64,000 nucleotides of DNA from Mesodorylaimus sp. YZB2_4 (lineage: Eukaryota; Nematoda; Enoplea; Dorylaimida; Dorylaimidae), in contig JASANH010001652.1 of assembly GCA_030248295.1 (NCBI GenBank), positions 1 to 64,000 on the forward strand. Reading direction: 5' to 3'. The position numbers and the translations under genes were made by a program. Below are positions 32,301-44,200 of this stretch, piece by piece. Below the pieces are notes generated by a model, which was not told where the DNA came from, ran no database searches, and saw only the letters and a program-made list of their open reading frames with translations. How positions within the stretch are numbered: the stretch's first letter is position 1; the number at the start of each line of letters is the position of its first letter.

Positions 32301-35300
32301 CCTGACGCCCACTCACTTTCAGCTGATCGCTGAATTGCTCTCTGACGAGTACGTGTCCCAGGAGCCGACATTCCAGACCAAGAGTACCATGTCGTTCAGT
32401 AGCAGCTGTTCCACCGTCACTCTCGGCCCGTTGGCCAGAAGTAAGCATTTGCTGTTTTGACTAGCCCTGGCTCAGGACACGCTTATTTAGGGTGCACAAT
32501 CGGAACAGTGGCATTCGCTGATAGCCAGCCGACCATCATGGCCGTAGCGTTCTACGTGCACGAGGTAAGACCGTCGGTCAGACCCAGCATTCCCGAAGGT
32601 CGAGAGATCTCGATACTTCCCCCGGCTGGGTGACATCGACCCCTCTGGTTGATGTTTCAACCCGCAGTTGTAGTCGTACGACTCGCCTTGCTTGTTGGAG
32701 TTTTGGCCCAGAGGCTTCGGTCTCTCATATCTCCCGCCCCCTGGGTGCGCTGGTTACAGGCCTGAGGTGCCATGTTCATATGTGTGATTGTGTGTGATAG
32801 TGTGATTGTGTGATATGTTGATATGTGCAGAGCCCACTGGAAGAGTTGACGGGTAGAAGCCTGATCACAGTTTGGAATATCACTGATTTGGCCGCCCCGT
32901 TCAAGTAAGATACTCTTATTAACTGGAAACACACAGCCGCATGGAATGGAGGAGAGTGTTTCAGGTTGCTGGTCTGTCATGGTCAGTGTCACACGTGTTG
33001 CTTCTCGCCTGATCGTACAGCTGCTGTCATTGGTGGCTTGGTAAGTGGAGCCGAGTTCAGCCGAGTGGAGGCCACAATGTTGTAACAGGGCGTCCCCTAT
33101 CTGAAACCATACTTTACACATCGCGTGCTGGAGCGTTTCTGATCTTCTGGGCTAGGTGTATCGGTGCGGTCACCCCGTTCTATTCTATAGTATCGTATCT
33201 ATTATAACACCTCACGTTCGCCTGGAATGTTGTCTTTAGCCACATTCTGGCAGGGGTGGGTAAAATATAGTTTTGGATGGAGACTTTTTTACGTACAAGC
33301 AATCTTGTGAATTTGAGGTGCGCAGGTGGGCGCCTCGCCTTGCCATCAGCCTCGAGTGCTCTTACCTGCGTTTGGTGATGTGGTAAAACATGAAGATGCC
33401 TCTTTAGTATCTGACTGGGTGGGCAGAGTTCATGTTCATGTTTTCGCACCGACAAACTATGGCAGGTCTGCTCTCCGACGTGTGAAAAAGGAGTCCTGAT
33501 GAGCGCACGCATTGCACCCTTCAGGACCAATGATAAGGTGATGATGACCCGAAATTATCGTAACTCCTTCCAAGGCTTCTTGAAACCCTGATTTGGTGAC
33601 CCTACAACCAAGAGGGTGTTTTCCCCACGCCTGCTCCATGCACCACAGTCCCGCGGTTATCCACGGCAGGCCCCATTCCTCCGAACTGCCTGGGCCTGCC
33701 TCAACACTCCCACCATTTGCAGAACGATAGCAGCCTGGTGGCTTGGGACTTGCAAGAGTCAGAATCGCTGCACAATCTGACCGTCCCGTGGCAGAAGAAC
33801 GAGGTGACATTGCGTGAACCGACCTACGACTGTGGTATTAGTCCTCCCACCCCAGGATGGCCTAATGACTTGATACCCCTGTTTCTAGCATTCTTATGCA
33901 GAGGCATGGAACACGAGACGAGTCCAGTTGTGGCTGTGGCAGCCTTGAACTCGGCGGGGTAAGCACCTCTGCACTGGCACGCGCCAGCATCTGCCAGGGT
34001 GCCTTGCACTCGAAGGTGACACCACTCCTTGCAGGAAAGGTGCCGGCAGTCAGCCTGCCTCGGCCACAGTCGACTCCTACCAGCTGATCAGTATGCACAG
34101 CGATGGATCGATTCGAATCTGGACAGCACTCATGACCTTGTCAAAGGAACCCTCAGAATTGGACCTGGGTCTACGGCCGGGCGGCCGGTTGAAACTGGTG
34201 CAGTCGACTACACTCAAGCCACCCATGGCCGCGTTGAGGAGCCTGAGCGGGTATGTCCCTCCTGGCTGCTAGTTGGGCACAGGTGACGGGTCCAGTTTCA
34301 GTGAGACCATGCTAAAGACCAGCGAGCTGGATGCCTTCTGCCTGGGCTGGACAGCGGACAGACAGTCCGATTTCTACGTGGGCACAGGAGCGGGCTACAT
34401 TTTGCACTTGACTCGTCACGAGGCCAAGTCGGGTCCGTCCGTTTATCAGCCAGACATGGGTAAGGAGTGTGAACTGGGCGTGGGTAGTCCTTATCACACT
34501 TCGGTTTGCAGAAGCATTGACCGATGTGCTGTGCATTAGCTTCAGTCCATTCGAACCATCCGTGCTGTTGGTAAGTGATCGGGTGTCTGGCAACGTTTGC
34601 GGGGAGCTGCCTTGGTCATCACCCATGGGGATCGCCAGGTACGATCCCCAGAGATGGAGACGGTTAGTTCGGCTGGTCTGGGCTAAGGCGTGGCTTGAAA
34701 CCACTGCTGCTTTCCAATAGGTGTGTTTAGCCTGCGGGGATGAAACCCGTCGGGTTGATGTCTCGGGCTCCTGCGACTTGGCGGGGTGCTTAGATCCCCC
34801 CTTGCATTCTTCACTGCAGAGCTATCCAGCGACACGAGCCAGCCAGACCATAGCTGCGCAGTCAAGGCAAGCCATCACATATCATGCCTCTCCTTTGCAG
34901 ACGGCTTGCTCAGACGGCTGTATCCGCGTGTACAAGACCACATACAGCCGTCCCCTGGCCGCCCTCTCGCTGCCTGCAACATTCAAAGACCCGAGCACAC
35001 CCAGGACGGCCCCAGTGCGATGGGTCCAGTGGTCCCCAGCCATCCCGTACAGGTTCTACAGTCTGCACGGCGAGTCCGTGTTGGTCACGTGGGACCTGAA
35101 ACAGGACCGGCAAGTACCAGTCAACATCGAGAAGCACCCTAAACAGTAAGTCGGCGGGCGGGGCAAGCGGAGCAGAGCGATTCTAGTGCACCTGCGGCTG
35201 TGTTGTTCCCTGCCACTCGCCATGACCGACCAGGGCGCCATTTCAGGCTGCCCTCGTTTCACATCAGTGCATCGATAGCACTGGGATCGGGACCGGCCAA

Positions 35301-35475
35301 CTTCGTGGTGAGTAGAGTCCCCAGGCACAGTACCAGAGTGCGCCAGTCCCTTTTTTAGGCCATGCCCAGCCGCGACGGGATCGTAGAAGTGCATCAGCTG
35401 AAGGCGGAAGGAGGCAAGACCAAATACTCGAAATCGGACGGTGCCAAATTGTTGAAACTGGTTGAAATGCTGTGA
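29396..35475 (+). CDS. DYNC2I1: Cytoplasmic dynein-2 intermediate chain 1 (WDR60)
   Basis: Intermediate chain of the dynein that drives retrograde transport in cilia. Eighteen exons: 29396-29517, 29567-29678, 30154-30453, 30726-31079, 31797-31908, 31964-32067, 32323-32440, 32491-32564, 32831-32904, 32965-33040, 33723-33834, 33889-33958, 34035-34250, 34302-34459, 34512-34570, 34901-35145, 35247-35307, 35359-35475; 827 residues. The N-terminal third is Lys/Arg/Glu-rich and disordered, then the WDR60 hallmark YNYEDDFEDYEDDFEE, then LLQLIELDLVSYDLFDM and ENKWSQHPP before the WD40 repeats (for example SDGSIRIWTA, GESVLVTWDLKQ). Shorter than the human protein (1066), mainly in the N-terminal part. 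The presence of this gene and UNC119 argues for an animal with cilia, at least sensory ones. Confidence 0.93.
31080..31796 (+). other. DYNC2I1 intron 4 (717 bp)
   Basis: No exon is needed here: the protein joins cleanly from NFGKSNMIQ to AQVQTGDD. A small open stretch after an AG at about 31350 could be a cassette exon but has no counterpart in the family. Confidence 0.5.
32611..32759 (+). repeat. Dispersed repeat R1, copy in DYNC2I1 intron 8
   Basis: Begins CGATACTTCCCCCGG; has TCGACC-CCTCT-GGTTGA (one G:T pair in the stem), GATGTTTCAA, TTGGAGTTTTGGCCCAGAG and the 3' end CTGGGTGCGCTGGTTACAG. Confidence 0.75.
32780..32830 (+). repeat. Simple repeat (TGTGATTG)n before DYNC2I1 exon 9
   Basis: A run of TGTGAT, TGTGTGAT and related units that ends in the acceptor ATGTGCAG of exon 9. 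It takes the place of the usual TTTCAG-type acceptor. Confidence 0.6.
33041..33722 (+). other. DYNC2I1 intron 10 (682 bp)
   Basis: Non-coding; no R1 copy or transposon protein was recognised. The WD40 chain continues directly at 33723 (NDSSLVAWDLQE). Confidence 0.45.
34726..34791 (+). repeat. Dispersed repeat R1, second subfamily, copy in DYNC2I1 intron 15
   Basis: GAAACCCGTCGGGTTGATGTCTCGGGC, with the stem AACCC-GTC-GGGTT, matches the copy at 63420-63505. Confidence 0.6.
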
Positions 35476-35847
35476 TAACGCTGCTTGCCCATATGCATCC
35501 TAATCACATCAATAGCAAAATTGTGTCCATCTCCAAGGAGAAATCATAATTTTAAGTAAACACTCTTATGCTGCCATATTTGGTCTAATCACCACGGGAA
35601 ATATACAGGCCCTTTATCCACCCGTCTCGCACTCGATCAATACACAATGCACACCAACCTAGTCCCGCGATGATCTAACCCACCCTCGCCCCGCTAGCAG
35701 CAACCAATGGCATTGGTTATAAATAGAAAACATATCACGGTTGGGAAAAAACATTAAACCGAAATTAATTTCAACTACAAACGAAATTTGTGCCAGAATT
35801 TCGTTTTGCTGAAAATCGGTTCATGCTGGCGATCTCTAAAGCCTCTT
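35476..35847. other. Tail-to-tail spacer DYNC2I1/ORMDL
   Basis: 3' UTR sequence of two convergent genes; composition drops to AT-rich here. No supported ORF. Confidence 0.5.
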
Positions 35848-36786
35848 CTAGTACTTGTTAATGTTGAACAATCGGACCTTATGGAACAGGGGTAATTTAG
35901 GCAACAAAACCAGAACCAAGGTGGCGATATTGACCAAAAAATGACTGAATTCGTAATTCGTACAGTAGCTGGTGATAAGAAATCTGAAAACAGCAAGAAT
36001 ATTATTTTGAAAGAGTCCACAAGAGTCTAAAAAGAATGGCTGGTTTTGGCGATTATGTAAGTCAGGTGGTAAGTGATAGGGAGTAGGTGGAGGGTGTGAC
36101 TGGGACCTGCTGGCGCGCCTGGTCAGTAGTCCTCGGCGCGGAGCTGCAAGCGTCATTAAATCAAATACGTTAACTTACAAAACGATTGGAAAGACGGTCA
36201 AAAACTTTCGAGTTTCCGTGAATTGAGTACCGTAATCGATTTGTTCCCAATGAGTCAATCGACGACTCTCGCCTTGATCCGACGTCAGCCACGGTGCGCC
36301 TTTGAGCGTATGTAGGAGAATATACATCAGCTGAAACCGAAAAAAAGATAAAATGAATAAAGTCTAAAGAAAAAAGGTCTTTCCTGAATCCAATAGGCAA
36401 CAAGTCCCTCGACAGCTTCTGTCTTGGTACATCATTATACGAGATAAGATACCCCCGGGCGCAAAAAACGCGTCAGCTGTTCTAAGTTTATTTCTTCTGG
36501 CACAGAGAATCCCCTAGTTTCTGACTTTCTTGCCAAAAAAAGCAACATGCCGCACTCCAGCACCATTGCTCAAAGGGGTATTCAGAGTAAATACTGCCCA
36601 AAAACTACTCACCACATTGTGTACAACATTCGTCAAGGTCCAGACGGACGGCCCGTGAAGCAAAGGTATACTTCTCAGAACCACATGCAATAAAATCACA
36701 CCCAATGTGTACGATACCCAACCGCCCCGCGCAGATAGCCACGAATGATTCGGATTATCTTCCGAATGAGCTACGCCAACTTGCAT
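35848..36786 (-). CDS. ORMDL: ORMDL sphingolipid biosynthesis regulator
   Basis: Endoplasmic reticulum membrane protein that restrains serine palmitoyltransferase, the first step of sphingolipid synthesis. Exons in transcript order: 36786-36613, 36330-36179, 35983-35848; 153 residues, the same as human ORMDL1-3. Family blocks: [67 protein letters not shown] and the end FNINKY. Four hydrophobic segments are visible. All family landmarks are intact. Confidence 0.96.
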
Positions 36787-37104
36787 CGTGTCAATTCTAA
36801 AAAAAAAACAGCGTAAAAGGATGTAGCTCTAGAAATTGGCAAAATCTATTTCATCGATCCAGATAATCGCGACAAAAGGAACCCGGCAATGAAACACGCC
36901 ACCAGTACCAGCAAGGATCTGGCCACCCGATAGCCCCGCCCTCTAGACATCCACACAAGAAATTCACCTACAGACAGTTCCAATAAGGCCACTTATTATA
37001 CTTCGTAAACTATATGGGTTAAATCGTGTTTGAACAGATGGGAAATCCTCGTCTATTCACCCTGACTGAAAATTACTGTTTTCACACAGCCCCGCTTCAC
37101 CTTC
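36787..37104. other. Upstream region of ORMDL with a 34-codon minus-strand ORF
   Basis: At 36950-36846 (minus) an ATG-started ORF of 34 codons begins MSRGRGYRVARSLL and has one hydrophobic segment. It ends 59 bp before the ORMDL ATG on the same strand, so it could be an upstream ORF in the ORMDL mRNA or chance. No family is recognised. Confidence 0.25.
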
Positions 37105-37284
37105 ATGAACAGCGCTTCGAGCGATCAAACAGTCGAGCCAAGATCCAACGATCAGAAGATGGAGGAAGTAGAACGCCGGCAGGAAATCATTAATTTTGAA
37201 CAATCCACACTGCTTATGATCGATCGAACTCCTAAAAAGTTGAATAAATTAGAACATGATCTACGGTCCATCCGGGTCGGGTAA
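37105..37284 (+). CDS. Small hypothetical ORF, 59 codons
   Basis: Not recognised. ATG-started reading frame beginning MNSASSDQTVEPRSND and ending LEHDLRSIRVG. It is hydrophilic, likely helical in the second half (EEVERRQEIINFEQ), and follows a good acceptor (TTTTCACACAG) 15 bp before the ATG. A possible donor GGGTAACATA overlaps its stop codon, so it may be an exon of a longer gene. It lies 196 bp left of a transposon insertion, which could have separated it from further exons. Chance ORF remains quite possible. Confidence 0.3.
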   Translation: MNSASSDQTVEPRSNDQKMEEVERRQEIINFEQSTLLMIDRTPKKLNKLEHDLRSIRVG

Positions 37285-37480
37285 CATATAGCTTTAGATG
37301 AAACTTGAAATGCACTTTACTTGGTTGTTTAACTGAAGAGATGACAGATATTTAATAATTACGAATAAAACTTATTTTAAAATCCCTTTTTATTGAATTA
37401 ACGGCGTTCTGAATCTTTTAGTGTTAAACCACTATCTTAATTTTACCATAAACTGTGTGCGATTTTGACCTGGATGCGGA

Positions 37481-38518
37481 CATGGCTATACTTAAGGAAT
37501 TCTCAGGCTCTCCTAACCACGCTCAAACCAGTTCTCTAACACGGAAAGAACTGGCCCATGGGCTAGCATGCAAGGAACAGGAGGGTTCAAATTTGGAATT
37601 CGAATGCTATCGCGGAAATAATAGTTTCATTGAATTCCTCGCATCAGACTTAACGTTCTAACAAACTATCATGTTTTACATTTTTTTTGTCAAAAAATTT
37701 GAATTTGGCGCTCTGACCTTGATGAGCAGGCGAGCAGACCTTTACATCGCCGCAAACTGGAAGTCTTACCGAATCAAATCAATAACTGATGTCCTACTCA
37801 ACAGACCACCAGAATATGCTGGCTAGAGAAAGAGAAGATTGTTTGTGTTAACATTGCTGACTATCGTCTTTATTTTATCAGTGAAACCGCTACCTTACTG
37901 ATATTTCTCTGTAGCCAGAGCGCCAAAGCACCTGCGTGCGCATCTTACATCTAGCGGGCATCATACGCGCCAGATGATAACGAGTGCAGAGCGCTTTACT
38001 TCAGAAGTTTTAAGCGAGAAAAGCTGCGTGCCGCGGCAATTGGTTTTGTACTGACGTCGCTCTAAAGCTTTCTTCAGTTTAGAGGCATTACTGTTACGAA
38101 CTGAAACTACATAAACAACCGCGCACGGGGAAATTATCAACAGTAATTCTTTTCACAATTGGCTTTGTACTGCTCTGTGCACATGGGTACAGAGTGTTGG
38201 AAGAACTACGTAACCGGATACGCATGCTGCAGTAAATTTCGCGCTTGTAGCAGCTTATGGCAAGCGCCCAGACAAGAACCTCCGTGCCGCCAAATTCAAA
38301 TTTTTTGATTAAAAAAAATGTAAAACATGATAGTTTGTTAGAAGGTCAAGTCTGATGCGAGGAATTCAATGAAACTATTATTTCCGCGATAGCATTCGAA
38401 TTCCAAATTTGAACCCTCCTGTTCCTTGCATGCTAGCCCATGGGCCAGTTCTTTCCGTGTTAGAGAACTGGTTTGAGCGTGGTTAGGAGAGCCTGAGAAT
38501 TCCTTAAGTATAGCCATG
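37481..38518. mobile_element. Fold-back DNA transposon (non-autonomous), 1,038 bp
   Basis: Terminal inverted repeats of about 230 bp (37481-37710 and 38288-38518) are nearly identical and begin CATGGCTATACTTAAGG. The flanks are a perfect 8-bp direct duplication, GATGCGGA, at 37473-37480 and 38519-38526. The ends point outward at a clean insertion. An 8-bp duplication fits the hAT or P superfamilies; the CATG start recalls P elements. No transposase is encoded; the 67-codon ORF in the left arm is just the inverted repeat. The inside has a smaller nested pair (TTTGGCGCTCTG at about 37703 and its complement at about 37918). The near identity of the arms suggests a fairly recent insertion or repair by gene conversion. 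Confidence 0.88.
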
Positions 38519-38526
38519 GATGCGGA

Positions 38527-39088
38527 TTCCGGATTCTTGATTGACCCTCTCGACTCGATTTACGAATAGAAGGGTTGAGTTTCGTTGGGCGATCGGATTC
38601 GTGTCCGTTTAATAACTTGTTTGTAATTTATATTCAGCGTCTTGTCGTTTAAATTCTTTTTAAAACGGATTCTCGAAAGAGTTCGACGGAGAAGTAGTTT
38701 TTGGATGCAGGCTAATCAGAAATCTGTTTCTACCCTTTTGTGTCGATTAGGTTAGGTGTGTCGTGTCGGTTAGGCGTTGTCTCCATGTTTCCTGCTCCTA
38801 ATTGCTGACTCGTTTGCGGGTGTTCTTTTCGTTCCTCCTGCGGATAATACACACGTGTACAGTACTATACATGGGGTTTTTTCGATCGCGGAAGAATTCT
38901 GTAAGCGTTGCCTTGGTAACAAAGGTACCGGTAGCTAGCTATGTAATTAAATTCGATTCACCTGGTCCCGTGAGCATGTTCTTGTGAGAAGGCACGAGTT
39001 CTCTGGTCCAAACGAGCAAAAATCGAGTCTTATCTTTTCAGAAAAGACGGTTGCTCTTCGAATAAAGGAAGAACGAGTGGATTGCGAT
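38527..39088. promoter_or_regulatory. Upstream region of UNC119
   Basis: Presumed promoter and 5' UTR. TCTTTTCAG at 39034-39042 could be a 5' UTR acceptor just before the coding exon. An upstream in-frame non-ATG extension exists but has no family similarity. Confidence 0.4.
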
Positions 39089-40267
39089 ATGCGGTCAAAG
39101 AAGGAACCCATTTCGGAGGAAGAAGTATTAGGAAAAGATGTAATTACACCGAACGATGTTTTAAGATTAAATAAATTGACGAAAAGTAAGCCTAATTCGG
39201 GGTGGGAGTGGGAAAACGGGCGCTTCTGGTATTATGGCATTCCTATGGCATTTCTCATTCCTTACTCGACAATTGCACTTGCAGATTATTTATGTCTCCC
39301 CGAAGCCAATGTTTATGACATCGAATTCACTCGTTTTAAAATCCGTGATCTCGATACTGGCCTCGTTTTGTTCGAGATTGCCAAACCGTCAATTGGTAAG
39401 AAGGTATTGCTGATTGTTTCGAAATTAATGATACGCATTTTGTATTCAGACGAGACAGAAGAAAATGATCAATCGATCGAGGACATGGATCCGAATGTTG
39501 GCCGGTTTGTCCGCTATCAGTTCACGCCGCAATTTTTGCGCTTGAAACACGTCGGAGCAACGTAAGAAAAAATCTAGAATTATCCTGCCTGACGATGAGA
39601 GAATCTGCCACTTCCGGTCTGTTAAGGTGGCATGAAAATAAACCTAGCATTGGCGCCAAGCCATATAACCGCGAGGGGGATGTGAATTATGATGCAATGG
39701 CTAAAAACCCGTTAAAAACTGAGAATCTTTCATGTGCCTCCCACATGCGCATGAATTTGCGTCTTTCCTTGGACATGTCTTTCGAGATACCCAATTAGTA
39801 AGGAAAGGTCTACTGAAATTGAAGACACTGTGCTCACGGACTGGGTTTTGAGTCATTAGACATCGAGGGGTGTTAATTTGTCGAATCAACCATAGCCAGT
39901 AGCATCTGTTCATTTTTAGGGTCGAATTCACGGTGGGTGAAAAACCGGTTAATAAATTTCGCATGATCGAACGGCATTTTTTTCGTGATCGATTATTGAA
40001 GAGTTTCGATTTTGAATTTGGGTTTTGCATTCCAACTAGTAAGAATAGTTGCGAGCACATTTACGAATTCCCGCAATTGCCGGAAGATCTGAGTAAGTTA
40101 CTTATCATCTGGGATGTCCTCTTGTCAGTTTTTCCTTTTTAGTCCAAGAAATGATCGCCAATCCATACGAAACGCATTCGGATAGTTTTTATTTCGTGGA
40201 TGACAAGCTGATCATGCACAACAAAGCTGATTACGCTTACGATGGGGGATCTGGCAACGAACTTTGA
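39089..40267 (+). CDS. UNC119: UNC119 lipid-binding chaperone
   Basis: Binds myristoylated proteins and delivers them to cilia and membranes; needed for neuronal function. Five exons: 39089-39185, 39285-39395, 39450-39561, 39920-40092, 40143-40267; 205 residues (worm and human proteins are 219-240). Family blocks: [116 protein letters not shown]. The beta-sandwich core is complete. The N-terminus is short. Introns 1 and 2 are both in-frame and stop-free (see findings). The start at 39089 is the first ATG in frame. Confidence 0.95.
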
Positions 40268-41206
40268 TTGAGAGCGGTCCAGTGAGATTCGAAGAAAACT
40301 GGTGGAAGCCAAAATGTATTGCCTACTACTTGATAATACCACTGTCCAGGGAGACCTGACTCAGAAGCAATGTCTGCTTAACTTGCTTTAACGTGTATAT
40401 CCGTCGCGATGGGAATACTTTCCTGAGGCTGTGAAGTGGTAGTGTCCAAATCGACCCTATATTCATGTGTAGTGGCTAATAGTGATTGCACTTTGATCAT
40501 AATCGCATATTTATGTGAAATTGACCAATGGTTTGTGCGCAATGCGATCTGGCCATTGGCAGTAAACGTGGTGTTGTGATGCTGTTATGCTTTGACTATG
40601 CGGTTTTAGAAGTCATAGTGCAGCAAAAGTTTGAATTTCCCGCGTGTGCGCCCGCGAATTTTTTGACTGCCTATGTCAAATTTACTCTTTGGTGTGCGCG
40701 GTTACGAAAATCGCGTTGGTGTCATTTCCGGTCGTTTGTTGAAGAGGTGTCTGCGAGTTGTGCAAGATTTGTGTAGGTTGGACTGAAGGAGAGTGGGAAG
40801 TTCGGTTTTTCTGTGCGTCATCACTGCATCGAAGTTTGCATAATTTTAGTGCAAGTTTAAATTGTCGTTTTTGCAGTCGTAATTTTTGGGAAGTAATCGA
40901 CTTTTGCGAACTTTTTCAAATTTTTTTCGGAATCGGAGCAGGTAGGTGGTTCTCTTATTAGGCGGCTTATATTGGTTTTTCGTTTATAAACACGGCCGAC
41001 GGGAGGTACGGCTTTCATCTCGGATAGGAAAGGGTGAAGCGTGATGGGGGTAATACCATTGTGTGCCGTCCCGGGGAAGGTGGTGCTTAGAGATGGACGG
41101 GCAAGGTAGGTACAAGACAAAACAAGCGAATGGCGAATGGTCCGTAGATTTCGGGTACTTAAGTATAGCCTACTGTTTTTCAGGCGATTGCTTTTCGAGC
41201 TTTGAC
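40268..41206. other. Spacer UNC119-AKAP1
   Basis: 3' UTR of UNC119 and promoter and 5' UTR of AKAP1. TACTGTTTTTCAG at 41171-41183 is a strong acceptor 23 bp before the AKAP1 ATG, so the mRNA probably has an upstream non-coding exon. No ORF with similarity was seen. Confidence 0.45.
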
Positions 41207-44200
41207 ATGTCAACTACCATCACAGTGAAACGGGCTGTTGCCGTTGTATGTGGCGTATCGGCTTTAGTTTGCGCTTCGGCTGCCGGATATTTTTGGTATA
41301 AAAAGCGTAGGAATCGTCGTAAACCATCATCACGCAAATCCAAATCTCCTGTCGGTAATCGACAAGGATCACCCCGATCAGTTAGTAAAAATACAACTTC
41401 GAAGAACGAAGTAGAGAAACGTACTCGTGACGACGAAATAGGACAAGGTCAAGAGAATGATGTCGACTATAACTGCGATTCATCGTCGAGCGAGGAAAAC
41501 GAGGAAACATCTTTGAAACATCGTGGACGAAAGAATTATCGTAAATCGAAGAACAAATCGACAGTTCAAACTGATCGTAACGAGGACAAGATTAAATCGA
41601 TTCTCGTCGAACCAGTCGAGCAGAATCAAATTAATGGAGCCGATTCAGCTGTTATCAGTGTTGGAGCTAAACAATCGGGTGCCGCACAAGATGATCGTAT
41701 GCGGTGGAACGATGAAGCAGAACGATCGGCTAGCACTGAATCGTCGGAACCAGAAATTGCTTCGGCTGCTTTGAACAACGCTTTGGCTAAATCAACCAGT
41801 GGCGGGAGGATGCAAGCGGGCAATACTCGATCATATGGTGTAGTCAACGACGAACTGACAAATGGGGTGATCGCACAAAATGGTGGACCAGTGCATCATA
41901 TGCGTCAACAGCACGCCCCATCGCCTGCCGTGTCATCCGTGAAGAGCCAATGCATCGACAGCCCGTCGTTGGGATCGGATGTTCATAGCGAGGTAAGACA
42001 CTCAGAACATGAGGCTGATGTGAGGATGCTATACAAAGCACTAGCGATGTACTGGAACCGAATTTACGTAATTTGTGTGCCTGATCAGTTATTTCCTCGT
42101 GCCATGAGGTGACGGGTCCATCAGTCTAGTCCATTCATTTCCCGTAAAAGTTACACGGGTCTAACGTTCCAGTTTCACATTTATCTGCGTGACATGTCCT
42201 CCGCCTTACAAAGAATTATCGTTATAACTGTTATATACGCGTTTTCCGGGAATCGTTGTGGTTTTAGTCTTTGCACGTAGGGCGAGAGCATTGCTGGTCG
42301 GGCCGACCTGTGCGATGAGTAGTTTTCCCGCCGGTTCCCGTTTTGGCCCGGTTAGGGCGGTCTCTTAGTCGTTCATCATTATTGGCAGGCTTGAACTCGT
42401 TTTTTCCTTTTTCTGGCACCGTTCACTCCTTTGGCGCAGGGGAAACAATCCTCGTGTTGGTGGTCGCCCGTGGACAACTGGAAAAAGAAGCATCTAGGTC
42501 TTAGCCTTATCGCGGGAAACAACAAAAGTGGCTCAGCTTGATGTCTTTGTTCGATAAGATTTGTTTTGCAGATGTCTTTCCTCTTTATCGATTCGAATCT
42601 AGTAAAAGGGACAGGAGCTAATTATGAGAGCGGGGATGTGGTGGGCGAGCTGAGGAAGAGTCGCGCCTAACGGAGTGGAGTGCTGTGCTGTTTTCGCGGA
42701 AGGGTCTACTCCGTTGGGTTTTCTTTCTGCTTCTAGAGAAGCCGAGTCTCGTGGGTTAATTAATTCACAGGGCAAAATCATGAGGAGGAAAGTATAGGTT
42801 TATTGATTGGATACTCTTGACGAGAGTGTGGACTTTGTGTTTGCTTAGGCTTTATAAGGTTTCTACTTTTTCTGGCTCGGTGTAAGTGACATATAGACTT
42901 TGGCGGTCGTCTTCGTAGCTGGCCAATTTTTCGATTTTATCTCTTTTAAAATGTGGCAAAAACATGATGGCCCTGATAATGATGTTACTTTTGTGTTATA
43001 TCCTTCTATGATGTCTCATTGTCAGGGATACTTGGCGTCTGGCAGATCGTACTTGCTGTGTAGTGCAGGGGGCTATCGTACATGGTATCTACAGCCTGAT
43101 GTTTCGATGGACTATAAGATAGGCTTCGGTCTTGTCAATGTTTGCTAAAATTGTGTTAGCTATAGGCTCTATCTGGTGTCGAGTTTTTCTAAGGGTGTAG
43201 AATACGAATAGGACGCGGGTGCTTTAATGGAATGTCATAGCACCATTTGGCACCTGAAACTGGTGTTGTTGATGGTGTCGAAGGTGGTATTCAAAAAGGA
43301 ATTGGCACGGGGAGGGGTCGACACGTTTACAAGTTCGCACAGAAGAAGCATTTAACTATACTGGCCATTATCGTTTAGGAGCCCGGCGGTGCTGTCGGTG
43401 CTTGGTGGATCGTGTATGGTCCATTTGTGCAGCTGATGGGGATGCTTTTTCTTTGGGTGGCCGCCCGTATTTGAAAAAAGGACCTTTTGCGCGTGGATGC
43501 GTGATGATGGCCAATGTGGAAATGCTAACGAGACAGTAGAGCCATGGCGGAAGTAGACACGTCTGCTGCTGCTGCACGGGGAGCGAGAAACTGGTTTGAC
43601 GTTGAATGTCTTCCAAGACTAGAATGTTTCTTTCACCTGCCGGCCTAGCCTTGTCTTTACCGAGCAATGCAGCGCGTAGTGGAAAAAAGCTGCTGGCGTT
43701 TCTTGGGTGGCTCTCAATGGCAAACATTGATGTCTAGACGAATTTAAACGCAGAAAAAGCTGGTTTGACGGTAAAACGAAATCCATCCCGGGGACACGTT
43801 ATAAGGCTTTTTCGAAGAAAGAATTGCTCAAAATTGTGACCTTTAATAAAAATGCGTTGGGAAAAAGTAAATGAATTTAGTTTCTTTTGCTTTTTTTGAT
43901 TGTTGATTGATTGAATTCAGGTGTCGCAAGATAGTGGTAAAGGAGCATCGACGGTGGTGACGTCGTCGATGAGTCCGGTGGAGGAGTCGATCGAAGTACC
44001 GCCCGTTTACGAATTCGAAGTACCGCGCGATATCGTTGGTCTTTTAATTGGCAAGAAGGGCACAACAATAAAATGGTTGACTGAACAATCTCAAGCCTAC
44101 ATTGTTATCAGAGATCATTTCTACAGCGACAAGCACAAGATTTGCACTTTGGAAGGTACGTGGGGTTTTTTGGTGGGTTATAAACTTTGTTATCGTCTGT

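Noticed and set aside
37455-37661. 67-codon ORF in the left arm of the transposon
   Set aside because: It is simply the terminal inverted repeat; the same sequence lies reversed in the right arm and encodes no known transposase.
39595-39798. 67-codon ORF in UNC119 intron 3
   Set aside because: UNC119 joins cleanly from exon 3 (39561) to exon 4 (39920), and the ORF has no family similarity.
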